The notes beneath the pieces were generated by a model. The model did no database searches. It was not told the DNA's origin and saw only the letters and a program-made list of their open reading frames with translations. The position numbers and the translations under genes are program-made. From Pyrococcus yayanosii CH1 (GTDB taxonomy: Archaea; Methanobacteriota_B; Thermococci; Thermococcales; Thermococcaceae), in the NCBI RefSeq assembly GCF_000215995.1, contig NC_015680.1:868001-932000 (forward strand): DNA of 64,000 bases, in the 5' to 3' direction. This document shows, piece after piece, positions 1-7,996 of the stretch. Numbering within the stretch: the first letter of the stretch is position 1; each line of letters starts with the position of its first letter.

Positions 1-111
1 AGCACGGCCCTTCAGATGGGATAAAATCACCCCTCAATCTTTTTTTCAAGACTACTAAAGCTCTTCTTTTTCACAGGGAATCTTAAAGCCTGGGCCTGAG
101 CTCGGCATCAT

Positions 112-156
112 AAAAAATTATAAACTCTGATTGTCATGTCCCTACTAACGTTAGTA
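112..156 (+). promoter_or_regulatory. Promoter with palindromic operator candidate
   Basis: An A/T-rich TATA-like stretch at 112-126 is followed by a perfect 14-base palindrome, TACTAACGTTAGTA, at 143-156, where transcription would be expected to begin. A second TATA-like run (GTTTATAAG) lies at 172-180. A repressor site over the start point is typical of archaeal negative control, and ABC-2 type exporters are often controlled by GntR/YtrA or PadR-like repressors. No regulator gene is visible next to it here. The palindrome is seen directly; its function is inferred. Confidence 0.4.
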
Positions 157-198
157 CCTGCCTGCTGTGATGTTTATAAGTGGAGCTAGGTGATTCTT

Positions 199-795
199 AT
201 GTATGCGATTGAAATCGAGCACCTGACGAAAAGCTACGGGAACTTTAAGGCCGTTGATAACCTAACGCTTAAGGTGGAAGAAGGAACTGTTTTTGGCTTT
301 CTTGGACCAAACGGGGCCGGTAAGACTACGACAATTCTAAGCATGCTTGGCCTCATAATACCAGACGAGGGTATCATAAGGCTGCTTGGCCACGAACTGA
401 GATATAGAAAGGCGAAGACCTTACTCAAAGGGCATGAAACAGAGGCTTTTACTTGCCCAGGCCCTTATAAACGACCCAGAGCTTCTAATACTCGATGAGC
501 CCACCAGCGGCCTCGATCCTGAAGGGCCATACCTCCTCAAAAGTATAATCCGAGAGCAGAGGACAGAAGGAAAGACAATCTTTTTCTCGTCGCACGTCCT
601 CAGCGAGGTGGAAGAGCTCAGTGAGAAAGTCGGCATAATTGTGAGAGGCAAGCTCAGGATGGTGGGAACGATAGAGGATATAAAGAGGCAGTTCATGTAA
701 CTTGAGGGCTACGAGATTAAGCTTGAGACGAAGCAGCCAATTCCAGACCTTGACCTACCCGACCTCATAAGAATAGAGAGGTTGAATGAGAAGAG
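199..795 (+). pseudogene. ABC transporter ATP-binding protein, broken
   Basis: The N-terminal part begins at ATG 199, four bases after the SD AGGTGAT, and has an intact Walker A (GPNGAGKTT). The reading frame then jumps at about 410-422, and roughly 50-60 residues including the Q-loop are missing. The other frame resumes directly at a signature-like YSKGMKQRL, followed by Walker B ([13 protein letters not shown]) and the H-loop region (SSHVLSE). A stop at 698-700 ends that frame, but recognisable C-terminal sequence (LEGYEIKLETKQP) continues until it runs into the transposon relic near 797. The original was probably the ATPase of an ABC-2 exporter. No permease remains. An internal deletion, a frameshift, a stop and an insertion together make a functional product very unlikely. 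Confidence 0.88.
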
Positions 796-796
796 G

Positions 797-1060
797 CTGA
801 CCTCCTCCCCGCCCTGAAGGGCGAGGGTTCCAACGAATTAACCCCTCGCCAGAGGCGGTTCGGTTCGCGGGCCCATCACCTACCCCCGTTGCCGGTTTCG
901 GTTCAGCCCGCAAGCCGGGTCTTCGGCCCGTTACCCCTACCGGCAAACCCGGATTAGGGTTATCGTTTAGAGGCCACCGTGAAACCCCTCATCTCATCGG
1001 GTTATCTTACGGTGGCCTCTTCGAGGCCTTATTACGCTGGCAAGACTTAAAAAGGTTTCG
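797..1060 (-). ncRNA. Possible omega-RNA (TnpB guide RNA) scaffold
   Basis: The minus strand from about 1050 to 800 is G+C-rich and dense in inverted repeats: the 12-base AGAGGCCACCGT hairpin (969-1020), TTGCCGG paired with CCGGCAA further on, and the terminal GCCCTTCAGGGC hairpin. In IS605-family elements such a 3' region forms the TnpB guide RNA, and the bases just past the right end serve as guide. Here that guide would be the minus strand of about 796-777, lying in the broken ABC gene. A TATA-like box near 1047-1054 could drive it. There is no tnpB in the window, so any activity would need a TnpB from elsewhere. This is inference from architecture. Confidence 0.35.
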
Positions 1061-1110
1061 GTGGAATACTGCATCCCCTCCCTAAAGGGCGAGGCTTTCA
1101 CCGGCACGGA
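797..1110 (-). mobile_element. TnpB-less IS200/IS605-type element relic
   Basis: Both ends carry short hairpins of the kind flanking IS200/IS605 elements: GCCCTGAAGGGC at 811-822, and CCCTAAAGGG at 1080-1089 inside a similar C-rich/GGGCGAGG context. Read on the minus strand, the 1110 side looks like the left end, with a TATA-like TTTTTAAG near 1047-1054, and the 800 side like the right end. A TCAG tetranucleotide (800-797), resembling the TCAx cleavage motif of this family, follows the right-end hairpin. The short minus-strand frame near the right end (residues such as GDGPANRTASGEGLIRWNPRP) is of the composition seen at archaeal TnpB C-termini, but no catalytic RuvC part remains. A perfect 12-base inverted repeat (969-980 and 1009-1020) sits inside. 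Neither tnpA nor an intact tnpB is present. The exact left boundary is uncertain. Confidence 0.68.
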
Positions 1111-1274
1111 ACATCCTATTTCACAGACCCAGCTGGGACTTTGAGTGTAGAACTGAAACCTGGTAAATATGAGCTCATAATCAAAAAGGAAGGCTACGAA
1201 GAGGAGAAGACTGAGATTCAGCTCGAAGATGGTGAGGAAGCTACCAGCTTGACGTCAAGGTCTACTACGGCTGA
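1100..1274 (+). pseudogene. PEGA-like domain gene tail (fragment)
   Basis: Immediately beyond the transposon relic, one frame reads TDPAGTLSVELKPGKYELII followed by KKEGYEEEKTEIQLEDGEE, the beta-rich pattern of a PEGA domain (surface or cell-wall carbohydrate-associated repeats). After about 1232 the natural continuation (YQLDVKVYYG and a TGA at 1272-1274) lies in another frame, so a one-base change has also occurred. No start or upstream part exists, because the element and the ABC remnant lie directly in front. It is the 3' end of an otherwise lost secreted-protein gene. The link to PEGA is pattern-based. Confidence 0.6.
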
Positions 1275-1330
1275 CCCTTCTCTAAAACCTTTTTAGCCCC
1301 TTTATTTCCCAATTCTTGGAGGGATTCTCA

Positions 1331-2970
1331 ATGATAAGATGGTTCCTAGTGACCCTTCTGCTTATTCCCCCAGTTCTCGCCGAGGAGGTCCCGAACGTCC
1401 TGAAGCTGACCACTATGGAAACTGCTACTGCCGTCATCGCGCTCTATGAGGTCGGCCACTACGAAGGGGCTCTTGAAGGTTGCGAGTGGTTACTCGTCAT
1501 AAAGACTCCCCAGTCTTCATGGGGAGCAGCCTTCGGAGAAAGGCCGAGCCTAAGTATACTGCCATGGCCTTAATGGCCCTTCTGAGATGCGAGAGGATTG
1601 CAAGAGGGAGATATGAAAGGACCATTGACCAGGCGGCCTACTGGCTTACATACGTCCAAGGGGATGACGGTTCCTTCGGTGATATTTACGATACCGCCCT
1701 ATCCGTCGTTGCACTTAAGGAATACTCGGACTATTGCTCCGGGGACGTCCCAGTTGAGGAGGCGGTAAGAAGAGGGAAAGTGTGGCTTGGGCTCTACAAG
1801 CCAAAAGACGAGCTTGAGAAAGTTTTTAAGGGGCTGGGGATTGGTAACGCTTCTATGGTCGAAAGAGCGAACGTTGAGGGAGAGGGAAGTGCTTGGAAGC
1901 TCTTCGCATTGAAGTATCTCGGAAAGGAAGTCAAAGACGATGCCAACTTCAAATCAACGCTCTCGATAGCACTCACCCTCTACGCCACCAAAGATGATAG
2001 ACTCCTAAGCGAGCTCCTTAAAAGGCAGCATCTAGGGTTCTGGGGAGTCAAGAGGTTTAACACCGTGGAAATACTCGATGCATCGCACGTTGAAGGCTTC
2101 GAGATGCTCAGGGACGTGGCATGCCGCTACATAGACATGATAAAGCCCCAAGACGATATGGGATGGGCTATCTTCGCGCCATACCTGCTCGAATGCGGAA
2201 GGGATGCGAAACTTGACCTAAACTTAACGGCCCTAAGACCCTGGCTTGTGGCACAGATCGCACTGCTCAAGGACCAGATGGGTCTTGACAACTCACGAGA
2301 GATAAGTTTTCTGCTGGGAAAGGATGATTGGGGTGACTTTTACAACACCGCTTATGTCCTTTGGGCTCTCAGGACCCTTGAGATAGAAGGCAACTATTCC
2401 GAGGCCGAAAGGTTTCTGGAGGAAAGCCTTGAGGAGGGCTATCCAACTTACTATTATGCCCAGGCTCTGAAAACTTTCCACGTCCTCGGAAGGGATGATC
2501 TCATTGAGAGAACGCTAACGATACCCAAGGATTACCAGAACCCGGATGGCGGCTTTGGATACTCCAAAGGGAATCCAAGCGGTATAAGGAGCACAGCCCT
2601 CGTTCTCGATGCCCTAGAATACTGTGGCATAAAGAACGAAACCTACCAAAAGGGCTGGAATTTCCTGAGATCCGTCCTCTTCATAGAAGTCCCGAAAGTG
2701 AGGATTGATGGGGAGAGTGCAGTACTTCCGAACGGAACCCTCCTCCTTATAAAGGACTCGAAGTTCGTCGGCCAGTCGAACGGCACGGCGAAGATAACGG
2801 GTCTCGATGGTTTCATTGCCATATACATGCCCGATGGCGAGGTCTTCGCGGTGGACGCCGTTCCGGTGGAAGGTTTCGCCCCGAATGAAGAGGGAGGCCC
2901 CATCCCTCCCTGGATCGCGCTTCCAGTCGTCCTCTTGATTGCGATTCTGCTCAGGCTGAGGAAGGCCTAA
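1331..2970 (+). pseudogene. Secreted toroid-repeat protein, frameshifted
   Basis: ATG 1331 follows the SD GGAGGG at 1318-1323. The first part begins with a signal peptide (MIRWFLVTLLLIPPVLAEE). The frame is lost near 1538-1541, where GGAGAAAGG appears to lack one A: adding one restores GEKAEPKYTAMALMALL and the remaining 475 or so residues. The long part holds several prenyltransferase/squalene-cyclase type repeats (DDGSFGDIYDTALSVVAL, DDWGDFYNTAYVLWAL, NPDGGFGYSKG with IRSTALVLDAL), which build an alpha-alpha toroid, and ends with a hydrophobic anchor (IALPVVLLIAILLRLRKA). Together this would be a cell-surface protein of about 545 residues. The ligand is unknown, and no terpene-cyclase acid motif (DXDD) was seen. 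A sequencing error in the A-run is a real alternative to decay. Confidence 0.75.
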
Positions 2971-3059
2971 ACCTTTCCTTATCTTCTTAGCCGAAAGAGG
3001 TTTATGTACTTCGGAGGCAAGACTTATACCTCGAAGTTCGATGCATCGGGGTGGAAGAT

Positions 3060-3389
3060 ATGGAGGAGGTAATCGTCGTTACGACCGAGACTATTCCCGG
3101 CTACCGGATTGTTGAGGTCAAGGGGATAGCCCGCGGGGGCATCGTGAAGGCCGCACACCTTGGTAAGGACATACTCGCGGTCTTCAGGAACATAAAGGGA
3201 GGCGAAGTGAAGGAGTACACCCAGATGATGGCCGAGGCGAGGGAGGAAGCACTTAGGAGGATGATAATGCACGCAAAGGAGCTTGGAGCAAACGCTGTCG
3301 TGTGCGTACGCTTCGCAACTTCTAACGTTGGTTCGGGCATGGCAGAGGTCTATGCCTACGGAACGGCTGTTGTCGTCGAGAAGGAGTGA
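3060..3389 (+). CDS. YbjQ/UPF0145 family protein
   Basis: A small protein of 109 residues matching the YbjQ family pattern: an early TTETIPGYRIVEVKGIARG strand, then a long helix rich in EAREEALRRM, then ELGANAVVCVRF and a final YAYGTAVVVE strand. YbjQ proteins form pentameric rings and are often labelled heavy-metal-binding, but their role is not established. ATG 3060 was chosen because CGGGGTGG at 3046-3053 gives a proper SD; a GTG at 3051 is possible. It lies five bases before a membrane-protein gene, so the two are probably co-transcribed with the PadR gene that follows. Confidence 0.85.
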   Translation: MEEVIVVTTETIPGYRIVEVKGIARGGIVKAAHLGKDILAVFRNIKGGEVKEYTQMMAEAREEALRRMIMHAKELGANAVVCVRFATSNVGSGMAEVYAYGTAVVVEKE

Positions 3390-3394
3390 TCCCC

Positions 3395-4096
3395 ATGTAC
3401 CTCCTCCCGTTCCCCGCGCTCGGGGGACTGCTCGCTTGGGCAACAATATATTTCCTAGGCCTCAGAAGGACGAAGTGGGCAGAGTTCTTACTCGGTCTGG
3501 TGGCGTTCTTCCTCGCGATGATAGTCCAGACTCCAATCCAGCAGTTATCGCTCCTCGCCCTTGGCATTCGCTCTAACGCCGATGTGATCACCAGGGGATC
3601 GGCTTTCATAGTGGAGACCGCGCTATGGCTGGGCTTCGCCGCCGGCCTAGTCCAAGAAGGTGTTAAGTACTTCTTCGTCAAGGACAAGGACCTTAGAACG
3701 GCTTCCTTCGTCGGCCTCGGTTTCGGCGTTACGGAGGCGTTTTTCGTAACGATAATGACTGCGGTTGCCGGAGCAGTCATGGGAAAGGGACTTGACGTTC
3801 CACTAGGTGCGGCCCTTATGTCCCTTCTGGAACGCTACTTTGCAACCCTCTTCCATGTGGGCACCACTGTCTTCCTCGCATATGCCGCCGCCAAGGGCTT
3901 TGGAAAGAAAGGGCTCGTGGCCATGATTGCCGTTCACACCCTCGTGGATTCGATGGCCGCCTACTACCAGCTCACCGGGCATGCAATGGTCGGCTACGCC
4001 GTCGAGGTCATATTAGCTCTCATCGCGCTCCTCCTGGTCTCCTACACCCTCCCGAAGGTCAAGGCAGAAAAATCCGGGGAAAAGGTTATATGGTGA
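3395..4096 (+). CDS. YhfC/PrsW-like integral membrane protein
   Basis: About 233 residues with six to eight hydrophobic segments. Conserved-looking polar residues sit inside or next to membrane spans: QEGVKYF (about residue 89), GFGVTEAFF (about 113), FHVGTT (about 152) and HTLVDS (about 180). This E...E...H...H layout is what the YhfC/PrsW/CPBP group of putative intramembrane metalloproteases shows. The substrate is unknown. The start at ATG 3395 follows the stop of the preceding gene, and its end overlaps the next gene by seven bases, so this is one operon. A PadR repressor directly downstream suggests regulated expression. The protease activity is inferred from family resemblance only. Confidence 0.7.
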   Translation: MYLLPFPALGGLLAWATIYFLGLRRTKWAEFLLGLVAFFLAMIVQTPIQQLSLLALGIRSNADVITRGSAFIVETALWLGFAAGLVQEGVKYFFVKDKDLRTASFVGLGFGVTEAFFVTIMTAVAGAVMGKGLDVPLGAALMSLLERYFATLFHVGTTVFLAYAAAKGFGKKGLVAMIAVHTLVDSMAAYYQLTGHAMVGYAVEVILALIALLLVSYTLPKVKAEKSGEKVIW

Positions 4097-4476
4097 AGGA
4101 CTTGCCCGGGGTTGAGAAGGAGAAGGCCCTTAAGAAGTTTAGGAGGGAGCTGAGGGCTGGCCTCTACTCCTACCTAATTCTTTCCATTCTGGAGAAAAAG
4201 GGCGAGCTCCACGGCTACGCCATAAGAAAGGAGCTGGAAGACCTGAGCAGTGGAGAGCTCGTGCCGAGTGAGGGAGCCCTATACGATATCCTGAAGAGTC
4301 TTAAGAAGCTGGGGCTCGTGGAGAACTTCTGGGCGGAAATTGGAGGAAGGCCCCGAAAGTACTACCGGCTCACCCCCCTTGGTCAGGAGGTCATTAGGGA
4401 GGTCCGAGCTGAAATAGAGGAGATAAAACGGACGCTTGAAAGACTTGAAGACCCAAGGGCAGCCTCTAACATTTAG
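4090..4476 (+). CDS. PadR-family transcriptional regulator
   Basis: A 128-residue winged-helix protein. The core LRAGLYSYLILSILEKKGEL and HGYAIRKELEDLSSG is followed by the recognition-helix motif EGALYDILKSLKKLGLVENF and the wing GGRPRKYYRLTPLGQEVI, which together are diagnostic of PadR. A C-terminal helix (VRAEIEEIKRTLERL) would serve dimerisation. The ATG at 4090 overlaps the end of the upstream membrane-protein gene, so the regulator is made with the YbjQ and YhfC-like proteins and may control that operon. The effector is unknown. It converges on the glutaredoxin-like gene, overlapping by four bases. Confidence 0.92.
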   Translation: MVKDLPGVEKEKALKKFRRELRAGLYSYLILSILEKKGELHGYAIRKELEDLSSGELVPSEGALYDILKSLKKLGLVENFWAEIGGRPRKYYRLTPLGQEVIREVRAEIEEIKRTLERLEDPRAASNI

Positions 4477-4859
4477 GGAAGAAAGAGAGCTCTCAGGCGC
4501 TCTACGGCATCTGAATTCCTGAAGAAAAATGCCCGAGAGTTGTCCGTCACCACCGGGACGACCTTTGGGTTTGGCCTCAGCTCATCGAGCTTCGCCACAC
4601 CGACTATGGCCATGTCTCCCTGGTATACCGCAACGAGCTCATTCCATTGGAAGACGCCCACCAGCGGGTAATTTCTGGCCCCCGTTATGCGGCATATCTC
4701 CATGAACCGCCTTCTCGCCTCTTCATCCTTCTCAACGTCATAAAATTCATAGCCATAGTGAAGCCTCTCATCGAGGAGCCTCTTGAGCTCCTTGCACCTC
4801 TCGCAATTTTCAGAACCGTAGATGTAAAGATTAGGTGCCACCAATCCCGTGCACCTCAC
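4473..4859 (-). CDS. Glutaredoxin/thioredoxin-like protein
   Basis: A 128-residue protein with an N-terminal thioredoxin fold: strand LYIYGSE, active-site CERC at about residues 19-22, then helix KELKRLLDERL, and a TGARNYPLVGVF stretch that supplies the cis-proline loop. The CXXC points to dithiol redox activity in the cytoplasm. The C-terminal 40 residues (VVPVVTDNSRAFFFRNSDAVERL) are not part of a minimal glutaredoxin and are unassigned. The start overlaps the stop of the upstream aminotransferase gene (ATGA at 4859-4856), so the two are translationally coupled. The partner protein is unknown. Confidence 0.8.
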   Translation of the reverse strand: MRCTGLVAPNLYIYGSENCERCKELKRLLDERLHYGYEFYDVEKDEEARRRFMEICRITGARNYPLVGVFQWNELVAVYQGDMAIVGVAKLDELRPNPKVVPVVTDNSRAFFFRNSDAVERLRALFLP

Positions 4860-6025
4860 ACGAGCTTCTTCTTCCTCAGCACCCTCTCCATCCTGTCCAT
4901 CGCCTCCTCGAGCTTTTCATACGCTGTGGCGTAACTTATTCTAATGTAACCTTCACCCGCCTTTCCAAAGGCCGAGCCAGGGACAACCGCAACCCTGGCT
5001 TCCATCAGCATAAGCTCGCTGAACTCTTTGTCAGTTAGGCCGGTGGTCTTTATATTTGGGAATATGTAGAAGGCCCCTTTCGGTTTCACAGTGGGTAAAC
5101 CCATTTCGTTCAGGCGCTTCCATACCAAAAGCCTCCTTCTGTCATACTCTCGCCTCATAGCCTCAACGGCCTTCCAGCTACGCTCGTCCCTTAGGGCCTT
5201 TGCGGCCGCGTATTGTATAAATGTCACAGGGCACGTGGCATTGTACATCTGGAAGCGAACCATCCTTTCGATTATCCACGCCGGGGCCGCAACGAAGCCA
5301 AGGCGCCAACCGGTCATGGCGAAGGTCTTGGAGAATCCGTTCACCGTTATGGTCCTCTCGAACATGCCGTCAAGGGCGGCCATACTGTAGTTCCTGACGC
5401 CGTCGTATACGAAGTGCTCATAGACCTCATCGCTTATGACGATGAGATCATGTTCTACTGCGAAGTCCGCTATCTCCTCGAGGTCCTTCTTCGTAAGCAC
5501 GGCGCCGGTCGGGTTGTTTGGGCTGTTTATTATGAGCGCCCTCGTTCTCTCCGTGACGTGCCTTTCGAGATCATCAACACTGATACGGAACTCGTTCTCT
5601 TCGTATGTGGGCACCTCAACAGGCCTTCCGCCCGCGAGGATAACCGCGGGGGCGTAGCTGACGAACATAGGGCTCGGAATGAGGACTTCATCCCCGTCCT
5701 TCAGAAAAGCTGCGAAGCTCATTAGGAAGGCCTGGTTTGCTCCAACGAGAATCATTATCTCCTTTTCGGGATCCGCTTCTATTCCGTTCTGCTTCTTCAG
5801 CTTCTCGGCTATCGCCTCCCTAAGCTCTAGAAGGCCGATGTTTGGACCGTAATGCGTATACCCTTTATCTAATCCCTCCTTGGCATATTCCTTAATATGC
5901 TCCGGCGTGTCAAAGTCTGGTTCCCCGATTCCCAGGGAAATCACGTCCTTCATCCCCGCAGCGATGTCGAAAAGCTTCCTGATTTCAGAAGGGTTCACGA
6001 GATCGAGCCTGTCGCTCAGGGCCAT
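4856..6025 (-). CDS. Class I/II PLP-dependent aminotransferase
   Basis: A 389-residue fold-type I aminotransferase of the archaeal aspartate/alanine/aromatic group. Visible are the N-terminal substrate loop SLGIGEPDFDTPEHI, INSPNNPTGAV (cofactor-contacting Asn), VISDEVYEHF (Asp holding the pyridine nitrogen) and NGFSKTFAMTGWRLGF with the Schiff-base lysine. A C-terminal arginine in YIRISYA would bind the substrate carboxylate. ATG 6025 follows GGTGAT with four-base spacing and is preferred over the two upstream candidates. The amino-donor specificity cannot be told from sequence. It is co-transcribed with the glutaredoxin-like gene. Confidence 0.93.
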   Translation of the reverse strand: MALSDRLDLVNPSEIRKLFDIAAGMKDVISLGIGEPDFDTPEHIKEYAKEGLDKGYTHYGPNIGLLELREAIAEKLKKQNGIEADPEKEIMILVGANQAFLMSFAAFLKDGDEVLIPSPMFVSYAPAVILAGGRPVEVPTYEENEFRISVDDLERHVTERTRALIINSPNNPTGAVLTKKDLEEIADFAVEHDLIVISDEVYEHFVYDGVRNYSMAALDGMFERTITVNGFSKTFAMTGWRLGFVAAPAWIIERMVRFQMYNATCPVTFIQYAAAKALRDERSWKAVEAMRREYDRRRLLVWKRLNEMGLPTVKPKGAFYIFPNIKTTGLTDKEFSELMLMEARVAVVPGSAFGKAGEGYIRISYATAYEKLEEAMDRMERVLRKKKLV

Positions 6026-6287
6026 GAGCATCACCAGGAACTATGTCACTCTCGGCTCCTTTTAATAAGTTTGCTCTCGAAAAATAGTTGTCCACCGAAG
6101 AACGCAAAAATTTCAAGTCCATCTAACGGAATTTCGCAAAGGGATAACCTTCATTCCAGCCCCAATTATATTTGTCATTTATCCAAATTTTTCCATAGCA
6201 AGGCTTATTAATTTCCCTATGCATTATTATGCGTCAACGCCCCTAAGTTGCGCCTAATGAATATGAATATTGGGAGGGTGAACTTAT

Positions 6288-7847
6288 ATGGAGCAGAGAG
6301 ATAGGTGGGCAACCAAGATTGGACTGATTTTAGCGATGGCAGGAAATGCCATAGGCCTCGGTAACTTCGTCAGGTTTCCAACCCAGGTTGCCGGCAACGG
6401 TGGCGGCGCCTTCATGGTGCCCTACTTCGCGGCGCTGTTCCTCCTCGGAATCCCGGTGATGTGGGTTGAGTGGGTTCAGGGACGGTATGGCGGTAAGTAT
6501 GGCCACGGAACCCTTGGTCCAACCTTCTATCTCATGGCCAGAGAGAGTCTCAAGCCCAAGAGCGCTCTGATATTCGGTCTCATCGGCGGTGCCCTTGCAT
6601 TTGCCACGACCACGCTCCTCAACAGCTACTACCTGCACCTGATAGGCTGGTCTGCAGCCTACTCCTGGTTCAGCATAACTGGAGCATACTTTGGCAAGAA
6701 CACCGCCGAATTCTTCGGCAACTATCTCACCAATCACGCCCAGGTGTTCCTCTTCTGGGGCATAACGGTTGTCTTGCTCGGCATAGCCGTTGGCCAGGGT
6801 GTCAGCAAGGGTATAGAGCGTTGGGTTAAGGTCATGATGCCGCTTCTCTATGTGTTCGCAATAATCCTCGTTATATACGTCTTCGCCCTTGGCTCTCCCC
6901 TCGGCGATCCAAATTGGAGCACCATCAAGGGCTTCGAGTTCATCTGGAGCCCCAACTGGTCCTATCTGAGGGAACACCTCTACGAGGTCCTCCTGGCGGC
7001 CAGCGGACAGATATTCTTCACGTTATCCCTTGGAATGGGTATCATTCAGAACTACGCCAGCTACCTTGGTCCCGACGACGACGTGGCCTTGAGCGGTCTC
7101 GCGACTGTTTCGCTCAATGAGTTCGCTGAAGTTGTTCTCGGTGGCTCCATAGCCGTTCCGCTTGCCGTCGCCTACGCCCCGAAGATAGTCCCGCCTGAGG
7201 TCCTCGCCCAGGGCAGCACCGAGACCCTCAACTGGATAGCGGGCGAGTTCGGGCTTGGATTCTCGTACACCAGCCTGCCCAACATATTCGTCGAGATGGG
7301 CACCGCAGGAAGGTTCTTTGGAGCGCTATGGTTCCTCCTGCTATGGTTCGCCGGCTTCACCTCGGCCATAGCCATGTATAACTACCTCACAGCTCTCCTC
7401 GAGGAGGACCTCAACATCAAGAGAAGCACCGGAACATGGATAGTCTTTGCGCTGTACTTTATTCTTGGCCTGCCCGTGGTTTACATCGACGGCTACCTCG
7501 ACCAGGTCGATGCTTGGATAAGCTTCCAGCTGGCACTACTGGCGCTCTTCGACATAATAGTGGCGGTGTGGCTCTTCAAGCCCGACAACTTCTGGGAGGA
7601 GCTCCACAGGGGCGCCTACATCAGGGTGCCAGGATTCTACAAGTGGATCACCATGATCGTGGCACCAATATTCCTGATATTCCCGCTTGCAGGAACATTC
7701 ACAGACCTCATTGGCAAAACTCTTGGCTGGCCCGCCAGGATCGCCATTTTGGCGATGCTCCTCATAGGGGCCGTGGAGACCTACTACGCCATCAAGAAGA
7801 AGTACGGCGAGGAGCTCGAGAAGAACGAGGTCATAATAAAGGTGTGA
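6288..7847 (+). CDS. Sodium-dependent symporter, NSS/SNF family
   Basis: A 519-residue integral membrane transporter with about 12 spans and a LeuT-like fold. The TM1 signature GLILAMAGNAIGLGNFVRFP is intact, including the unwound GNAIGLGN segment that binds sodium and substrate. TM6 reads FFTLSLGMGIIQNYASY and TM8 WFAGFTSAIAMYNY. The family imports amino acids with Na+; the substrate here is unknown, although the small partner gene just downstream is typical of the bacterial MetP/MetS methionine-alanine type. The start ATG 6288 follows the SD GGGAGGGTGA. The 260-base region upstream contains AT-rich promoter-like DNA between divergent genes. Confidence 0.95.
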   Translation: MEQRDRWATKIGLILAMAGNAIGLGNFVRFPTQVAGNGGGAFMVPYFAALFLLGIPVMWVEWVQGRYGGKYGHGTLGPTFYLMARESLKPKSALIFGLIGGALAFATTTLLNSYYLHLIGWSAAYSWFSITGAYFGKNTAEFFGNYLTNHAQVFLFWGITVVLLGIAVGQGVSKGIERWVKVMMPLLYVFAIILVIYVFALGSPLGDPNWSTIKGFEFIWSPNWSYLREHLYEVLLAASGQIFFTLSLGMGIIQNYASYLGPDDDVALSGLATVSLNEFAEVVLGGSIAVPLAVAYAPKIVPPEVLAQGSTETLNWIAGEFGLGFSYTSLPNIFVEMGTAGRFFGALWFLLLWFAGFTSAIAMYNYLTALLEEDLNIKRSTGTWIVFALYFILGLPVVYIDGYLDQVDAWISFQLALLALFDIIVAVWLFKPDNFWEELHRGAYIRVPGFYKWITMIVAPIFLIFPLAGTFTDLIGKTLGWPARIAILAMLLIGAVETYYAIKKKYGEELEKNEVIIKV

Positions 7848-7857
7848 GGTGGGCAGA

Positions 7858-7956
7858 ATGTGGGCCGTCTATATGGCAATCGCCTGGCTTGTAATCTTTG
7901 CACTGATGGGCTGGAGCATCAGCAAGCTCCTTAAGGCAGAGGGCAGTAAGGTCTAA
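7858..7956 (+). CDS. Small membrane subunit of NSS transporter (MetS-like)
   Basis: A 32-residue peptide, MWAVYMAIAWLVIFALMGWS followed by ISKLLKAEGSKV, starts ten bases after the symporter stop behind a GAGGTGGG SD. It is a single transmembrane helix with a basic tail. MetS-type small subunits, single-span peptides encoded directly after an NSS transporter, have this size and shape and are needed for transport by MetP in Corynebacterium. Function here is inferred from position, length and topology. Confidence 0.8.
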   Translation: MWAVYMAIAWLVIFALMGWSISKLLKAEGSKV

Positions 7957-7996
7957 TCTTTTAAGCCCTCCTCCTTATTTTTCTGGGGGTGAAGAA

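Noticed and set aside
1-24. Possible tail of an upstream plus-strand gene (STALQMG stop at 22-24) followed by a T-rich run
   Set aside because: Only seven codons are visible, with nothing to identify the product or confirm the frame.
755-946. Minus-strand frame of 63 codons over the element
   Set aside because: It lacks any RuvC or zinc motif; it looks like decayed TnpB C-terminal coding and scaffold RNA sequence, not a gene.
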